NCBI GenBank assembly: GCA_023253615.1
Contig: JALRFZ010000110.1
Coordinates: forward strand, 1-24,651
Length of the DNA: 24,651 bases
Reading direction: 5' to 3'
Source: Verrucomicrobiales bacterium
GTDB taxonomy: Bacteria > Verrucomicrobiota > Verrucomicrobiia > Verrucomicrobiales > DEV007
In this document: piece by piece, positions 1 to 10,429 of the stretch
Layout of the letters: every line of letters begins with the position of its first letter
How positions within the stretch are numbered: the first letter of the stretch is position 1
Made by a program: the position numbers and the translations under genes
The notes under the pieces: generated by a model
What the model was told of the DNA's origin: nothing
The model's database searches: none
What the model saw: only the letters and a program-made list of their open reading frames with translations

Positions 1-30
1 TCCCGCTTCGTCTCTCCCGGACAGTCGCCC

Positions 31-1548
31 ATGAAGAAAGTCCTGCTCCTTTCCCTCACCCTCCCCTTGGTGGCGTCCGCCGAAGAGCCGGCGGTCACCT
101 ATCACCGTGACATCGCTCCCATCATTTATGCGAATTGCACCGCTTGCCACCGTCCCGGCGAGAGCGGTCCCTTTCCCCTGACCAACTACGCGGAGGTCTC
201 GCGCCGCGCCATGACGATCAGTCGCGTCATCAACGACCGCTACATGCCGCCCTGGCACGCCAACGCCGAGGTGACGAAATTCCTCGACGTCCGCCGGCTC
301 TCCTCCGACCAGATCGCCCGGATCGATCAATGGATCACCGCCGGGAAGCCGGAGGGAAATGCCGCCGACGCCCCACCCTATCCGACTTTCACCGAAGGCT
401 GGCAACTCGGCGAACCCGACCTGATTGTGACGATGAAGGAGGCCTACCCCGTACCGGCGGAAGGGCGCGACATCTACCGCAATTTCGTGCTGCCCCTCGA
501 TCTGCCCGGGGATAAATGGGTCAAAGCGATCGAGCTGCGTCCCTCGGCCCGGTCTGTCGTGCATCACTCGCTCTATTTTCTCGACGACAGCGGCACCGCC
601 CGCACGCTCGACGGGAAAGACGGCAAACCCGGCTTCAATGGGATGACCTTCCGCATGAGCGGCGCCCTCGGCGGCTATGTGCCGGGGGTCAGTGCCCGGA
701 AGCTGCCGGGAGACCTCGCCCGCCCTCTGCCCAGGGGATCCGACCTGATTCTCTCCACCCACTTTCACCCTTCGGGGAAAGCCGAGATGGAACAGACGAC
801 CGTGGGCATCTATTTCGCCGACGCCGCCCCGTCGAAGAAACTCGAAGAGCTGCAGTTGCCCCCCGGATTCGGACGCAGCGCCGGCATCGACATCCCGCCC
901 GGTGAAAAGAACTACCGCATCGAGGATTCCTTCAAGCTGCCCGTCGATGTCGAGGCCCATTTCGTGAACGGTCACGCCCACTACCTCTGCACGACCATGA
1001 AGATGACCGCCACCCTGCCCGATGGGACGGAGAAGGTCCTCCTCGACATACCCGAATGGGACATGGACTGGCAGGACACCTACTATTTCGCGGAGCCGAT
1101 CGTCCTGACGGCCGGGACCGTCGTGAAATCCGTCATCACCTACGACAACTCGGCCGACAATCCGAACAATCCCACGCATCCTCCGGTCCGTGTGAAGTGG
1201 GGCCGCGAATCGACGGATGAGATGGGCAGCATCACCCTCTCCGGAGTCGCTCTGGACGAAAGCGACGCCACGCGGCTCAATCTCTCGACGAAGGCAAACC
1301 GGGCGAGGATCTTCACCCAGCTCGGCCAGGAGTTGCGCAAACAGGGAGTGCTCGAGCGCCTCCCCGCCATCGTGAAGAGCCTCGACGCCAATGGCGACGG
1401 ACTCCTCCAGGAAGCCGAGCTGCCGCAGCGGATGCGGGGAGCCCTGTTGATGCGGCTCGATGAGGATGGCGACAAAACCCTCAATCCCTCCGAGATCGAA
1501 TCGCTCAAGGATTGGCTCTCCGCCCTCAAAGCGGCGGAAGGTGCATGA
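31..1548 (+). CDS. Secreted cytochrome c / copper type II monooxygenase-like protein with C-terminal EF hands
   Basis: 505 aa. Residues 1-17 are a Sec signal peptide ending VASA. A c-type heme site CTACH (C36, C39, H40) follows, with M72 in YMPPW as the likely distal heme ligand. The middle resembles the peptidylglycine/dopamine monooxygenase copper fold: HH at 178-179, HFH at 244-246, and GHAH at 314-317 followed by M323 and M325. In that family HH binds one copper and HxH plus Met the other. The C-terminus has two EF-hand loops, D452-E463 and D477-E488, suggesting calcium binding. A periplasmic redox role is inferred; the substrate is unknown. The gene overlaps the next by ATGA, so the pair is probably translationally coupled. 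No Shine-Dalgarno precedes the ATG. The domain calls are firm, the activity is not. Confidence 0.85.
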   Translation: MKKVLLLSLTLPLVASAEEPAVTYHRDIAPIIYANCTACHRPGESGPFPLTNYAEVSRRAMTISRVINDRYMPPWHANAEVTKFLDVRRLSSDQIARIDQWITAGKPEGNAADAPPYPTFTEGWQLGEPDLIVTMKEAYPVPAEGRDIYRNFVLPLDLPGDKWVKAIELRPSARSVVHHSLYFLDDSGTARTLDGKDGKPGFNGMTFRMSGALGGYVPGVSARKLPGDLARPLPRGSDLILSTHFHPSGKAEMEQTTVGIYFADAAPSKKLEELQLPPGFGRSAGIDIPPGEKNYRIEDSFKLPVDVEAHFVNGHAHYLCTTMKMTATLPDGTEKVLLDIPEWDMDWQDTYYFAEPIVLTAGTVVKSVITYDNSADNPNNPTHPPVRVKWGRESTDEMGSITLSGVALDESDATRLNLSTKANRARIFTQLGQELRKQGVLERLPAIVKSLDANGDGLLQEAELPQRMRGALLMRLDEDGDKTLNPSEIESLKDWLSALKAAEGA

Positions 1549-2048
1549 GGACTCCCATTTTTCTTTTCCCTCTCCTGCTCCTGGCGCCGTTGCGGCTCGT
1601 CAGCGCACCGGTCGCGAGCGTGGATCTGTTCGTGGCGACGGATTGCCCCATCGCGAATGGCTACGCTCCCGAGATCGAGAGGCTCCATCTGGCCTGTCGG
1701 GAGAAAGGGATCCCCTTCCGCCTCGTCTTTCCCGACCGGGATCTCACCGAGGAAGGGGTGAAACAACACCTCGCCGACTACGCGGTGACCGCGCCTTTCG
1801 TTATCGATCGTGATCGAGCCCTCGTCAAACGCGCCGCCGCCACCACCACGCCGGAAGTCGTCGTCTTTGATCGCGAGGGTGCCATCGCCTACCGGGGCCG
1901 CATCGACAACCGCTACTCCGATCTGGGCGACCGCCGCGGCACCGTCACCGAGTTCTACCTACGCGACGCGCTCGACGCTCTCCTGGCAGGCAGGAAGCCG
2001 CCCGTGGCCCGGACCGAGGCGATCGGCTGTCTCATCGAACTGCCATGA
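1545..2048 (+). CDS. Exported redoxin/thioredoxin-fold protein
   Basis: 167 aa from the ATG that overlaps the stop of the preceding gene (ATGA). A TTG start upstream at 1512 is possible, but it would spoil the N-terminal signal sequence, a hydrophobic stretch ending near VSA (residue 21). The motif DCPIANGYAPEIERL begins at D33 with C34. It is the active-site region of a redoxin subfamily in which the second thioredoxin Cys is replaced and a Pro-Ile-Ala follows. A second Cys lies near the C-terminus (C162, in IGCLI). In PVC bacteria such redoxins occur beside, or fused to, cytochrome/copper-monooxygenase proteins, so it probably serves the upstream protein in the periplasm, perhaps in copper or thiol handling. 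That role is inference. Confidence 0.8.
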   Translation: MRTPIFLFPLLLLAPLRLVSAPVASVDLFVATDCPIANGYAPEIERLHLACREKGIPFRLVFPDRDLTEEGVKQHLADYAVTAPFVIDRDRALVKRAAATTTPEVVVFDREGAIAYRGRIDNRYSDLGDRRGTVTEFYLRDALDALLAGRKPPVARTEAIGCLIELP

Positions 2049-2118
2049 AGAGCAGCGCGGTTCTGCCGGGATGACGTGATCCCTGCCTGTATTGCTGGAT
2101 TCCGGAGTCCGGGACAGG

Positions 2119-2124
2119 TAATCT
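2119..2124 (+). promoter_or_regulatory. Possible -10 element for the beta-propeller gene
   Basis: TAATCT ends 7 bases before the ATG at 2132. If it is used, the transcript starts almost at the start codon. No well-spaced -35 is visible (TTGCTG at 2092-2097 is 21 bases away), so the call is weak. A short palindrome, CCGGAGTCCGG, lies at 2102-2112 just upstream. Confidence 0.25.
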
Positions 2125-2131
2125 ACCGCCC

Positions 2132-3394
2132 ATGAAAATGCTCCCGCTTCTCTTGTTCGCCGCCCTCGCCCCGGTCACTTTCTCGAAAGCGAATTCATGG
2201 CCCGCCTGGCGCGGGGACCTCGCCGGGTCGGGTATCACCTCCGATACCGACCTGCCTCTCGAGTGGGGCAAGGAAAAGAATGTCCGCTGGCGCGTCGCCC
2301 TGCCTGAAGCGGGCAACTCCACCCCCATCGTGCATGGCGACCGCATCTTCGTCACCCAGCCGGTCACCCCGGAAAAATGGCGCGGCTTGATGTGTTTTGA
2401 TCTGAAGGACGGCAAGCTCCTCTGGAAAAACGGCGTCGTCTACGACAAACCCGAGACGACGCACAACACCAACCCCTATTGCTCGCCCTCGCCCGCCACG
2501 GATGGAAAAATCGTGGTGACCGCCTATGGGTCCGCCGGCGTCGCCGCTTACGACTTCGATGGCAAACAACTCTGGCATCGCGATCTGGGGCCCGTCGCGC
2601 ATGAGTGGGGCACCTCGAGTTCCCCCGTCCTCCATGGCGATCTCGCGATCATTTACCACGGCCCGGGCGAGGGTGCCTCGCTCTACGCGCTCAACAAAAG
2701 CACCGGCGAGACGGTCTGGAAATGGGATGAACCCAAATGGGTCACCGGTCCCCGCACGGATGGCTTCGCCGGGAAGGATGACGGGATCATCGGTGCCTTC
2801 AGCACCCCGATCCTTGTGAAGGGCGGCGATCGCGACGAACTCGTGATGAGCTTTCCGATGGAGATGAAGGCCTTCGATCCCAAGACCGGCGAAATCCTCT
2901 GGACTTGCGCCGGGTTGAATCCGCTCGTCTACGCTTCACCGATCGCCGCGGGAGACATCGTCGTCGCCATGGGCGGCTACTACGGCAATTCCATCGCCGT
3001 GAAAACGGGCGGATCCGGCGACGTCACCTCCACCCACCAACTCTGGCATGAAGTGCGCCACAACGGCGGTATCGGCACCGGAGTGGTCCACGGCGATTAC
3101 TATTACTACGGAGGCAGCGTCGTCAGTTGCATGGAGATCAAAACCGGCAAGGAAGTCTGGAAAGCCCGCCTCCCCGACGCCGGCGGTTCGTGGGGATCTT
3201 ACCTCCTCTCCGGGGACCGCATCTATGCCCTGAGCCAGAAGGGCAGCACCGCGGTTTTCCGCGCCAATCCCGAGAAGCTCGAAGTGATTGCCCAGAGCGA
3301 CCTCGGCGAACACACGAACTCCTCGCCCGTGCCCGCCGGAAAGTCCCTCCTCATCCGCACCCACGAAGCACTCTGGTGCATCGGGAGTGAGTGA
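2132..3394 (+). CDS. Secreted PQQ-like beta-propeller repeat protein
   Basis: 420 aa with a Sec signal peptide (about residues 1-20). The first mature motif is WPAWRG, the usual opening of PVC PQQ-like propellers. Repeats of the form DG(K)xLW or TGExVWK recur through the protein, as in LKDGKLLWK, FDGKQLWHR, STGETVWKW, KTGEILWTC and KTGKEVWKA. Each is the end of one propeller blade (BamB/alcohol-dehydrogenase repeat). Such proteins often lack PQQ and act as binding scaffolds or assembly factors, so no enzyme activity is claimed. An 83-base gap separates it from the redoxin gene; it may be an independent unit, since a TAATCT element sits 7 bases before the ATG. It is paralogous to the propeller at 19615-20847. 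Confidence 0.88.
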   Translation: MKMLPLLLFAALAPVTFSKANSWPAWRGDLAGSGITSDTDLPLEWGKEKNVRWRVALPEAGNSTPIVHGDRIFVTQPVTPEKWRGLMCFDLKDGKLLWKNGVVYDKPETTHNTNPYCSPSPATDGKIVVTAYGSAGVAAYDFDGKQLWHRDLGPVAHEWGTSSSPVLHGDLAIIYHGPGEGASLYALNKSTGETVWKWDEPKWVTGPRTDGFAGKDDGIIGAFSTPILVKGGDRDELVMSFPMEMKAFDPKTGEILWTCAGLNPLVYASPIAAGDIVVAMGGYYGNSIAVKTGGSGDVTSTHQLWHEVRHNGGIGTGVVHGDYYYYGGSVVSCMEIKTGKEVWKARLPDAGGSWGSYLLSGDRIYALSQKGSTAVFRANPEKLEVIAQSDLGEHTNSSPVPAGKSLLIRTHEALWCIGSE

Positions 3395-3454
3395 GGACGC
3401 CGGGGACAGTTGGATGGGCGGGAGGCGATTCCGCCCTACTTCCCGGAAGCCTGG

Positions 3455-4198
3455 TTACTTCGCCTTCTTGGCTTCGAGCATCGACTTCACGCGTGCCTGC
3501 TCCTTTTCGAGGGCCGCTCCGGTGACCGGCAAGGGCTCGAAAGCCGGATCGGGCGTGATCGTTTCCGTCTTCGGAATCTCACGCCAGCGCAGACGGCGGT
3601 ACCAAACGTCCTGTCCGTGATCCTGTAGCCAGAGGTGGCCGCCGCGACCGGTGAGGTCTCCGCCGCGGATCCCGAGGAGATCCACATACCATTTCCATTT
3701 CGGGTCGGCATAATCGAAGGAAAGCACCCGTTCCTCGTTCAGCCAGTGTTCGATCACCGTGCCCTGGCAGATGATACGGGCCGTATTCCACTCCCCGACC
3801 GGTCTGGTCGCATCCTTCGACGGCGCCATGCAGAAAAAGAGTGACGCCGCCGCCTGTCTGGCGTTTTCGCCGTAAGGACTGCCCTGGTTGTCGAGCACCT
3901 GATACTCGACCTGTCCCGGACGGTAGTAGACACCCGAATTGCAGCCGGCCGACACCTTCCACTCGAAGCGCAGTTCGAAATCATCCGGCACTGCCGCCGC
4001 CCGATAGGCGAGGGGTCCGCCCTTCGACTTCCGGTAGAAGGCCCCCTCCTCGATCACCCAATTGCCTCCGTGCTCCCAACCCTCGAAGGACGTCCCGTCA
4101 AACAAAGGCGTGAACCCCGGTTCGGTCCCGGCGTCCTCCGCCATGGACGCAAAGCCGTTCAACCAAAAGAAGAGAAGGAGAAAGCAAGGAAGTTTCAT
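3455..4198 (-). CDS. Secreted DUF1080 (3-keto-disaccharide hydrolase-like) protein
   Basis: 247 aa with a signal peptide of about 20 residues. The mature part starts with the DUF1080 signature (FTPLFDGTSFEGWEH) and continues with W-V-I-E-E-G, DFELRFEWKVSAGCNSGVYYR, the GEWN motif and a late GHLWLQDHG motif, all in the order of this concanavalin/jelly-roll family. Some members hydrolyse 3-keto-glycosides, and the family is expanded in Planctomycetes and Verrucomicrobia, where it is linked to polysaccharide degradation. The last 40 residues are a charged tail beyond the fold. It is convergent with the propeller gene and lies behind the terminator of the pore gene, so it needs its own promoter. 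Substrate is unknown. Confidence 0.88.
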   Translation of the reverse strand: MKLPCFLLLFFWLNGFASMAEDAGTEPGFTPLFDGTSFEGWEHGGNWVIEEGAFYRKSKGGPLAYRAAAVPDDFELRFEWKVSAGCNSGVYYRPGQVEYQVLDNQGSPYGENARQAAASLFFCMAPSKDATRPVGEWNTARIICQGTVIEHWLNEERVLSFDYADPKWKWYVDLLGIRGGDLTGRGGHLWLQDHGQDVWYRRLRWREIPKTETITPDPAFEPLPVTGAALEKEQARVKSMLEAKKAK

Positions 4199-4220
4199 GC
4201 CGGGGCGTCGAAAACGGGAA

Positions 4221-4251
4221 ACAAAAAGGGCTCCCTCGATGGAAGGAGCCC
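4221..4251 (-). terminator. Rho-independent terminator of the TpsB-like pore gene
   Basis: Read on the minus strand, a 7-bp stem GGGCTCC/GGAGCCC (4245-4251 and 4228-4234) is followed by TTTTTGTTT. It lies about 30 bases past the stop of the pore gene and just before the start of the DUF1080 gene, which separates the two transcripts. Confidence 0.8.
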
Positions 4252-4281
4252 CCGGAAATTCGTCATGAGACCGCGAACCGA

Positions 4282-6138
4282 TCAGAAGGTCGCCGTCGCA
4301 CCGATGTGGAAACGACCGGACTCGTCCGCGACCACGTTCTCGGTGAAGACCGGATAACCGTAATCGAGGCGGAACTTGAACCAGTCGCTGTAGTTCCAGC
4401 GGAGACCCACACCGACCGAACCAATCTGGAAGCTGGAAGGCTCACCGGGGAGGAGATCCTCGTTACCCATGTTGGCGGCATCGAAAAAGCCAAGGAAGCG
4501 GAGGCTGTCGGTCTCGTTCTCCCAATCGTAGATACGGGCAAGGGACATCTCGGGAGTGTAAAGTTCGAACGTACCCCAGGCACCGTGATCCCCGCGGACC
4601 ACCCGCTGGTCGAAACCACGGACGGTGTCATAACCTCCGGCACCGAGCTGCTCGGATGCCTGGAGGTTGCCGTTGGCATCCTGCCCCTGCACCCGGAAGC
4701 GCATCGACCAATCCTCGTGCAAGCGACGCTGGTGCTCGAAGCTGCCGATCACGTAGAAGTAATCGGACGAGGAACCGGCACGGGAACTCGCGAAGGCGGC
4801 ATCCGAGTTGTGGTTGTTGAAATCGCCGGGCGACCACACCCCGCGGATGTCAAACTGAGACACACCCCGCTGGTGCTGGATCGTCTCGTTGTAGCCGAGG
4901 CTGAACTGGAAGATCTCAACGCGCGATCCGAAGAGCTGGAGGTTGTTCAGGTTGCTGAAATCGACGAACTCGAGGTTGTTGCCGTTCGACTTCCAATCGA
5001 AGCCGAAGTCCATCTCCCGCTGACGGTTCGCGGTGCCATCGAGCGGGATGCTGTAACGGCCACTGAGCTGGATGTTGTCCCCATCGGAATCGAGGGTGTT
5101 GCCGCCACCGACCGGAATCGGATCGGAGTCGATGTCGACGTAGGAAGCAAGAACCGTGAACCAGTGGCGCCAGGGCAGGGACTGGGTGTAGACGAGCGAG
5201 TTCGCCCGGACGTGTTCGAAGTCGAAGTCGCTCGTGAACTGGTAGCTCAGGCTGCGGTTCGGTCCGAAGACATCACCCATGTTGAAACCGACGATGAAAC
5301 GGTCTTCACCGAGATAATCGACCCCGGAGTCCTCGTAGCCGGTGTAGAACCAGTTCGCGCGGGTCTGATAGCTCTTGAGAATGATGTCGGTCGTCCCGAA
5401 CTCATAACCGGGCGCATAGACCATGTCCACCTTGCGGTACGGGCTGCGGTTCACCCAGGAGAGATCGCGGAGGACCTCGGAGGCTCGGATGACCTCGCCC
5501 TTCTTCACGCGCATCTGGCTGCGGATGAACTCCTCGGTCTCGGTATCGACACCTTCCACCCGGATGCGGGCGAGTTCGGATTCGATGACGACGAGCTGGA
5601 CGACGCCGGAAGTGATATCCTGTTCGGGAATGAGCACGTCAACGACGGGGCGATCCCCCTCGCGGTAGGCGACAATGACATCCTTCACCATCTGATCGAG
5701 GGACCCGAGAGAGACGGGCTGACCGATGTAGCTCTGGAGCACGAGACCCACCTGACGGGGGAAATTCTCAAAGTCGTGCCAGATGCCTTCGACACCCGGC
5801 CATCCATCGGGACGCACATCACCGGGGCGTGGGAGCAGGACGACGCCGAGGAGCTGGTTCACGAGATACTCGTCGTCGCTGGAGCCACCGACCCCTTTGC
5901 CAGCCCCGTTGTCGATATGGAAACGTCCGAGCTTGTCGACTTTCAAAGGACCTTCGCCGCCACCCGAATCGAGCACGGAGCGAGTCTCCTCCACCTTCAT
6001 CTGGGTGGTCGGGGGAAGTACGTCGAGAAGGATCTCGGTGCCATACTGGTCCGTGACGGTCTGCTGCGCGTACGAAACGCCCACCAAACTGGCTGCCACC
6101 AAGGCACTGATTCCGGTCGTAAGAAGTTGGATTCTCAT
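4282..6138 (-). CDS. ShlB/FhaC/HecB-type outer-membrane transporter (two-partner secretion TpsB)
   Basis: 618 aa. I chose the ATG at 6138 because it begins a clean signal peptide (MRIQLLTTGI to SYAQQ); an upstream ATG at 6183 would add 15 residues that disrupt it. A linker is followed by a POTRA_2-like region (about 95-190) with YIGQPVSLGSL, a Tyr/Arg segment and IPEQDITSGVVQLVV, a strong family match. The rest is a beta-barrel with the TpsB hallmark VRGF at 506-509 (loop L6) followed by GDHGAWGTFELYTP. The last residue is Phe, as expected for a BAM-inserted barrel. It should export a large TpsA exoprotein across the outer membrane, but no TpsA is encoded here. It has its own terminator downstream and an AT-rich region upstream, so it looks monocistronic. 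Confidence 0.88.
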   Translation of the reverse strand: MRIQLLTTGISALVAASLVGVSYAQQTVTDQYGTEILLDVLPPTTQMKVEETRSVLDSGGGEGPLKVDKLGRFHIDNGAGKGVGGSSDDEYLVNQLLGVVLLPRPGDVRPDGWPGVEGIWHDFENFPRQVGLVLQSYIGQPVSLGSLDQMVKDVIVAYREGDRPVVDVLIPEQDITSGVVQLVVIESELARIRVEGVDTETEEFIRSQMRVKKGEVIRASEVLRDLSWVNRSPYRKVDMVYAPGYEFGTTDIILKSYQTRANWFYTGYEDSGVDYLGEDRFIVGFNMGDVFGPNRSLSYQFTSDFDFEHVRANSLVYTQSLPWRHWFTVLASYVDIDSDPIPVGGGNTLDSDGDNIQLSGRYSIPLDGTANRQREMDFGFDWKSNGNNLEFVDFSNLNNLQLFGSRVEIFQFSLGYNETIQHQRGVSQFDIRGVWSPGDFNNHNSDAAFASSRAGSSSDYFYVIGSFEHQRRLHEDWSMRFRVQGQDANGNLQASEQLGAGGYDTVRGFDQRVVRGDHGAWGTFELYTPEMSLARIYDWENETDSLRFLGFFDAANMGNEDLLPGEPSSFQIGSVGVGLRWNYSDWFKFRLDYGYPVFTENVVADESGRFHIGATATF

Positions 6139-6178
6139 CAGATTCAAACAGTCGCGGCCCGTTGACACCGCTCCACAA

Positions 6179-6240
6179 GTCAATCGCTTAACACACGTTA
6201 AAAGAGTTGAAAACGCTTTTTTCAGTTTTTTTTCGGGTGT
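6179..6240. promoter_or_regulatory. AT-rich divergent control region between the pore gene and tatD-like gene
   Basis: This is the most AT-rich stretch in this part of the window. It carries the inverted repeat TTAAC-acac-GTTAA (6188-6201) and two T-runs (6215-6220 and 6224-6231). On the minus strand the T-runs read as A-tracts that could act as an UP element for the pore gene. TTGACA at 6162-6167 is a possible -35 for the tatD-like gene, but no good -10 follows it. The region probably holds both promoters; exact elements are unresolved. Confidence 0.35.
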
Positions 6241-6262
6241 CCGGCATTCAGGCGGATGCTAA

Positions 6263-6270
6263 AGGGGGGA
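6263..6270 (+). promoter_or_regulatory. Shine-Dalgarno sequence deciding the tatD-like start
   Basis: AGGGGGGA lies 9 bases before the ATG at 6280. This favours 6280 over the in-frame ATG at 6256. It is one of very few clear Shine-Dalgarno sequences in the window. Confidence 0.6.
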
Positions 6271-6279
6271 AACGATGAA

Positions 6280-7128
6280 ATGAAAGAAAAATCTGAAGTT
6301 TTTTTGACCGACACCCACGCCCACCTCGCCTCGACCCGGTTTTCCGGTGAAATCGGGGCCGTCCTGGCCCGTTCGCGCGAGGCGGGAGTGGGTCGGATCG
6401 TCTCGATTTCGTGCGTTTTGGAGGACGTCGAGGCCAATCTCGTGCTCGCCTCGGCCCATCCCGGCGTCTTTGCCACGGCCGGGATCCACCCCAGTTATGT
6501 CCACGAACCCGGCCCGGAAGGTTGGCGCGAATCCCTCCGTGCCCTCGCCGGCCGCCCGGAAATCGTCGCCATCGGCGAAATCGGGCTCGATTATCATCAC
6601 CCGCCGGAAGACGGCAGCGACGTGGCGGTTTGGCGGGGATTGCAGGAGTCGATCTTCGAAGAAATGCTGCAACTGGCCCGGGATCTCCGCCTCCCCGCCG
6701 TGATCCACTCGCGCGAGAGCACCCCGGCGGTGCTCGACGTGCTCGCCCGTTTTCCGGAGGTGACAGCGGTCCTGCATTGTTTCACCGGATCCCCGGCCGA
6801 GGCCGAGCAGGCGCTCGCGGCGGGTCATTTTCTCTCCTTCACCGGAGTCATCACCTACCCCAAAGCCGATGACGTCAGGACGACCGCGGCGGTGGTGCCG
6901 CTAGACCGGCTCATGATCGAGACCGATGCCCCCTACCTCGCCCCGGTCCCCTTCCGCGGCAAAGCGTGCGAACCCGGCATGGTGCGCCACACCTGCCAGC
7001 GCCTCGCGGAGATCCACGGGCTGTCGCCGGAAGAGATGGCGCGGGTCACTTCGGAGAATGCGGCGCGATTTTTCGCGCTTTCCGGTCCCCTTCTCGGTTC
7101 CGACGGCCCCGGTGCCGCGGAAGGATGA
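6280..7128 (+). CDS. tatD: TatD-family metal-dependent deoxyribonuclease
   Basis: 282 aa from the ATG at 6280; the alternative ATG at 6256 adds 8 residues but lacks a ribosome-binding site. All metal-binding motifs of the TatD amidohydrolase fold are present in order: DTHAHL (H13, H15), GEIGLDY (Glu), VIHSRE (His), HCFTGS (His) and ETDAPYL (Asp). Length is normal for the family (about 260-290 aa). TatD enzymes are cytoplasmic Mg-dependent 3'-5' exonucleases acting on DNA or RNA and have roles in repair and stress survival. TatD, YcfH and YjjV paralogues cannot be separated by eye, so the symbol is family-level. It is divergent from the pore gene; no terminator is seen before the small ORF at 7199. 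Confidence 0.9.
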   Translation: MKEKSEVFLTDTHAHLASTRFSGEIGAVLARSREAGVGRIVSISCVLEDVEANLVLASAHPGVFATAGIHPSYVHEPGPEGWRESLRALAGRPEIVAIGEIGLDYHHPPEDGSDVAVWRGLQESIFEEMLQLARDLRLPAVIHSRESTPAVLDVLARFPEVTAVLHCFTGSPAEAEQALAAGHFLSFTGVITYPKADDVRTTAAVVPLDRLMIETDAPYLAPVPFRGKACEPGMVRHTCQRLAEIHGLSPEEMARVTSENAARFFALSGPLLGSDGPGAAEG

Positions 7129-7198
7129 GGCTTGCACGCGGGGAGAAGTCGTGGTTTCTTGACTTCGTTGAAGTTCAACCCCTTCTTCCCGAACCGCC

Positions 7199-9927
<2,729 letters not shown>

Positions 9928-9963
9928 GGGGCAAAGAGGGTTGGGGCGGAGAGCTGACAGGGT

Positions 9964-10242
9964 TCAAAGCCACTCGGCGTTTTTACGCTCGTAGAAGGTA
10001 ATTTCATCCTCGGTCATTTCACGACAAAGGATCACGCGAAATCGCTTTCCATCCGTCCAGAAGACGGAAAAGAGGAAACGGTTGTTGATCGTTTTCCCGA
10101 GGTTGAAGTAACGTGCTTCGGCCGCGACACCGTCGTTTTCGGGCAGCAGACGGATCGAAAAAGGATCCTCGAAGACCTCCTCCACCTCGCGGGGGGTGAT
10201 TTTCTTGAGGTCGAAATGGCAGTCAATCCAGTCGAAGTCCAT
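9964..10242 (-). CDS. brnT: BrnT-family toxin (RelE-like ribonuclease fold)
   Basis: 92 aa, the normal size for BrnT. The order of motifs fits: FDWIDCHFD at the N-terminus, REVEEVFEDPFSIRLL, ARYFNLGKT, then the strands RFLFSVFWTDGKRFRVILCREMTEDEITFYER. In BrnT the equivalent of this last block forms the ribonuclease core and ends with the helix that closes the fold. Known members cleave RNA and arrest growth until neutralised by their ribbon-helix-helix partner, here encoded directly downstream. By hand count the gene is about 52% G+C, clearly below its neighbours, which suggests acquisition by transfer. The 187-base region upstream holds the operon promoter and an inverted repeat. Confidence 0.83.
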   Translation of the reverse strand: MDFDWIDCHFDLKKITPREVEEVFEDPFSIRLLPENDGVAAEARYFNLGKTINNRFLFSVFWTDGKRFRVILCREMTEDEITFYERKNAEWL

Positions 10243-10365
10243 GGGCGGGGGCGGTCGTGGCGAATCGGGCCGAACCGGCGGCGTTTCGACAGGTCAAAGC
10301 TAGAGGTTGCGATCAGGAAATCAATCCACGAAAGCGCGCATTTCGGGGAATCTGACAAATCGGTG

Positions 10366-10385
10366 TGAAATTTCCATAAATTTCA
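10366..10385. promoter_or_regulatory. Perfect inverted repeat upstream of brnT (candidate operator)
   Basis: Arms TGAAATTT (10366-10373) and AAATTTCA (10378-10385) are perfectly complementary around CCAT. The repeat lies in the AT-rich gap between divergent genes, 124 bases before brnT and 45 before the lipoprotein gene. Dyads like this are bound by autoregulating ribbon-helix-helix antitoxins, but it could equally control the lipoprotein gene. A second palindrome, GTTTAAAC, is at 10397-10404. Confidence 0.4.
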
Positions 10386-10409
10386 ACTTTCCTAATGTTT
10401 AAACTCTGG

Positions 10410-10426
10410 TAATAAGTGCGTATCTG
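10410..10426 (+). promoter_or_regulatory. Possible -10 elements for the lipoprotein gene
   Basis: TAATAA (10410-10415) and TATCTG (10421-10426) both lie close to the ATG at 10430. Either would give a very short or absent 5' leader. No convincing -35 is seen. There is no Shine-Dalgarno sequence. Confidence 0.25.
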
Positions 10427-10429
10427 CCG

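Noticed and set aside
3416..3436. Hairpin GGGCGG/CCGCCC between the convergent propeller and DUF1080 genes
   Set aside because: Only a 6-bp stem and no T-run on either strand, so not called as a terminator.
4306..6165. 619-codon open frame antisense to the TpsB pore gene
   Set aside because: The minus-strand protein has signal peptide, POTRA and VRGF motifs; the plus-strand reading has none and is explained by codon bias.
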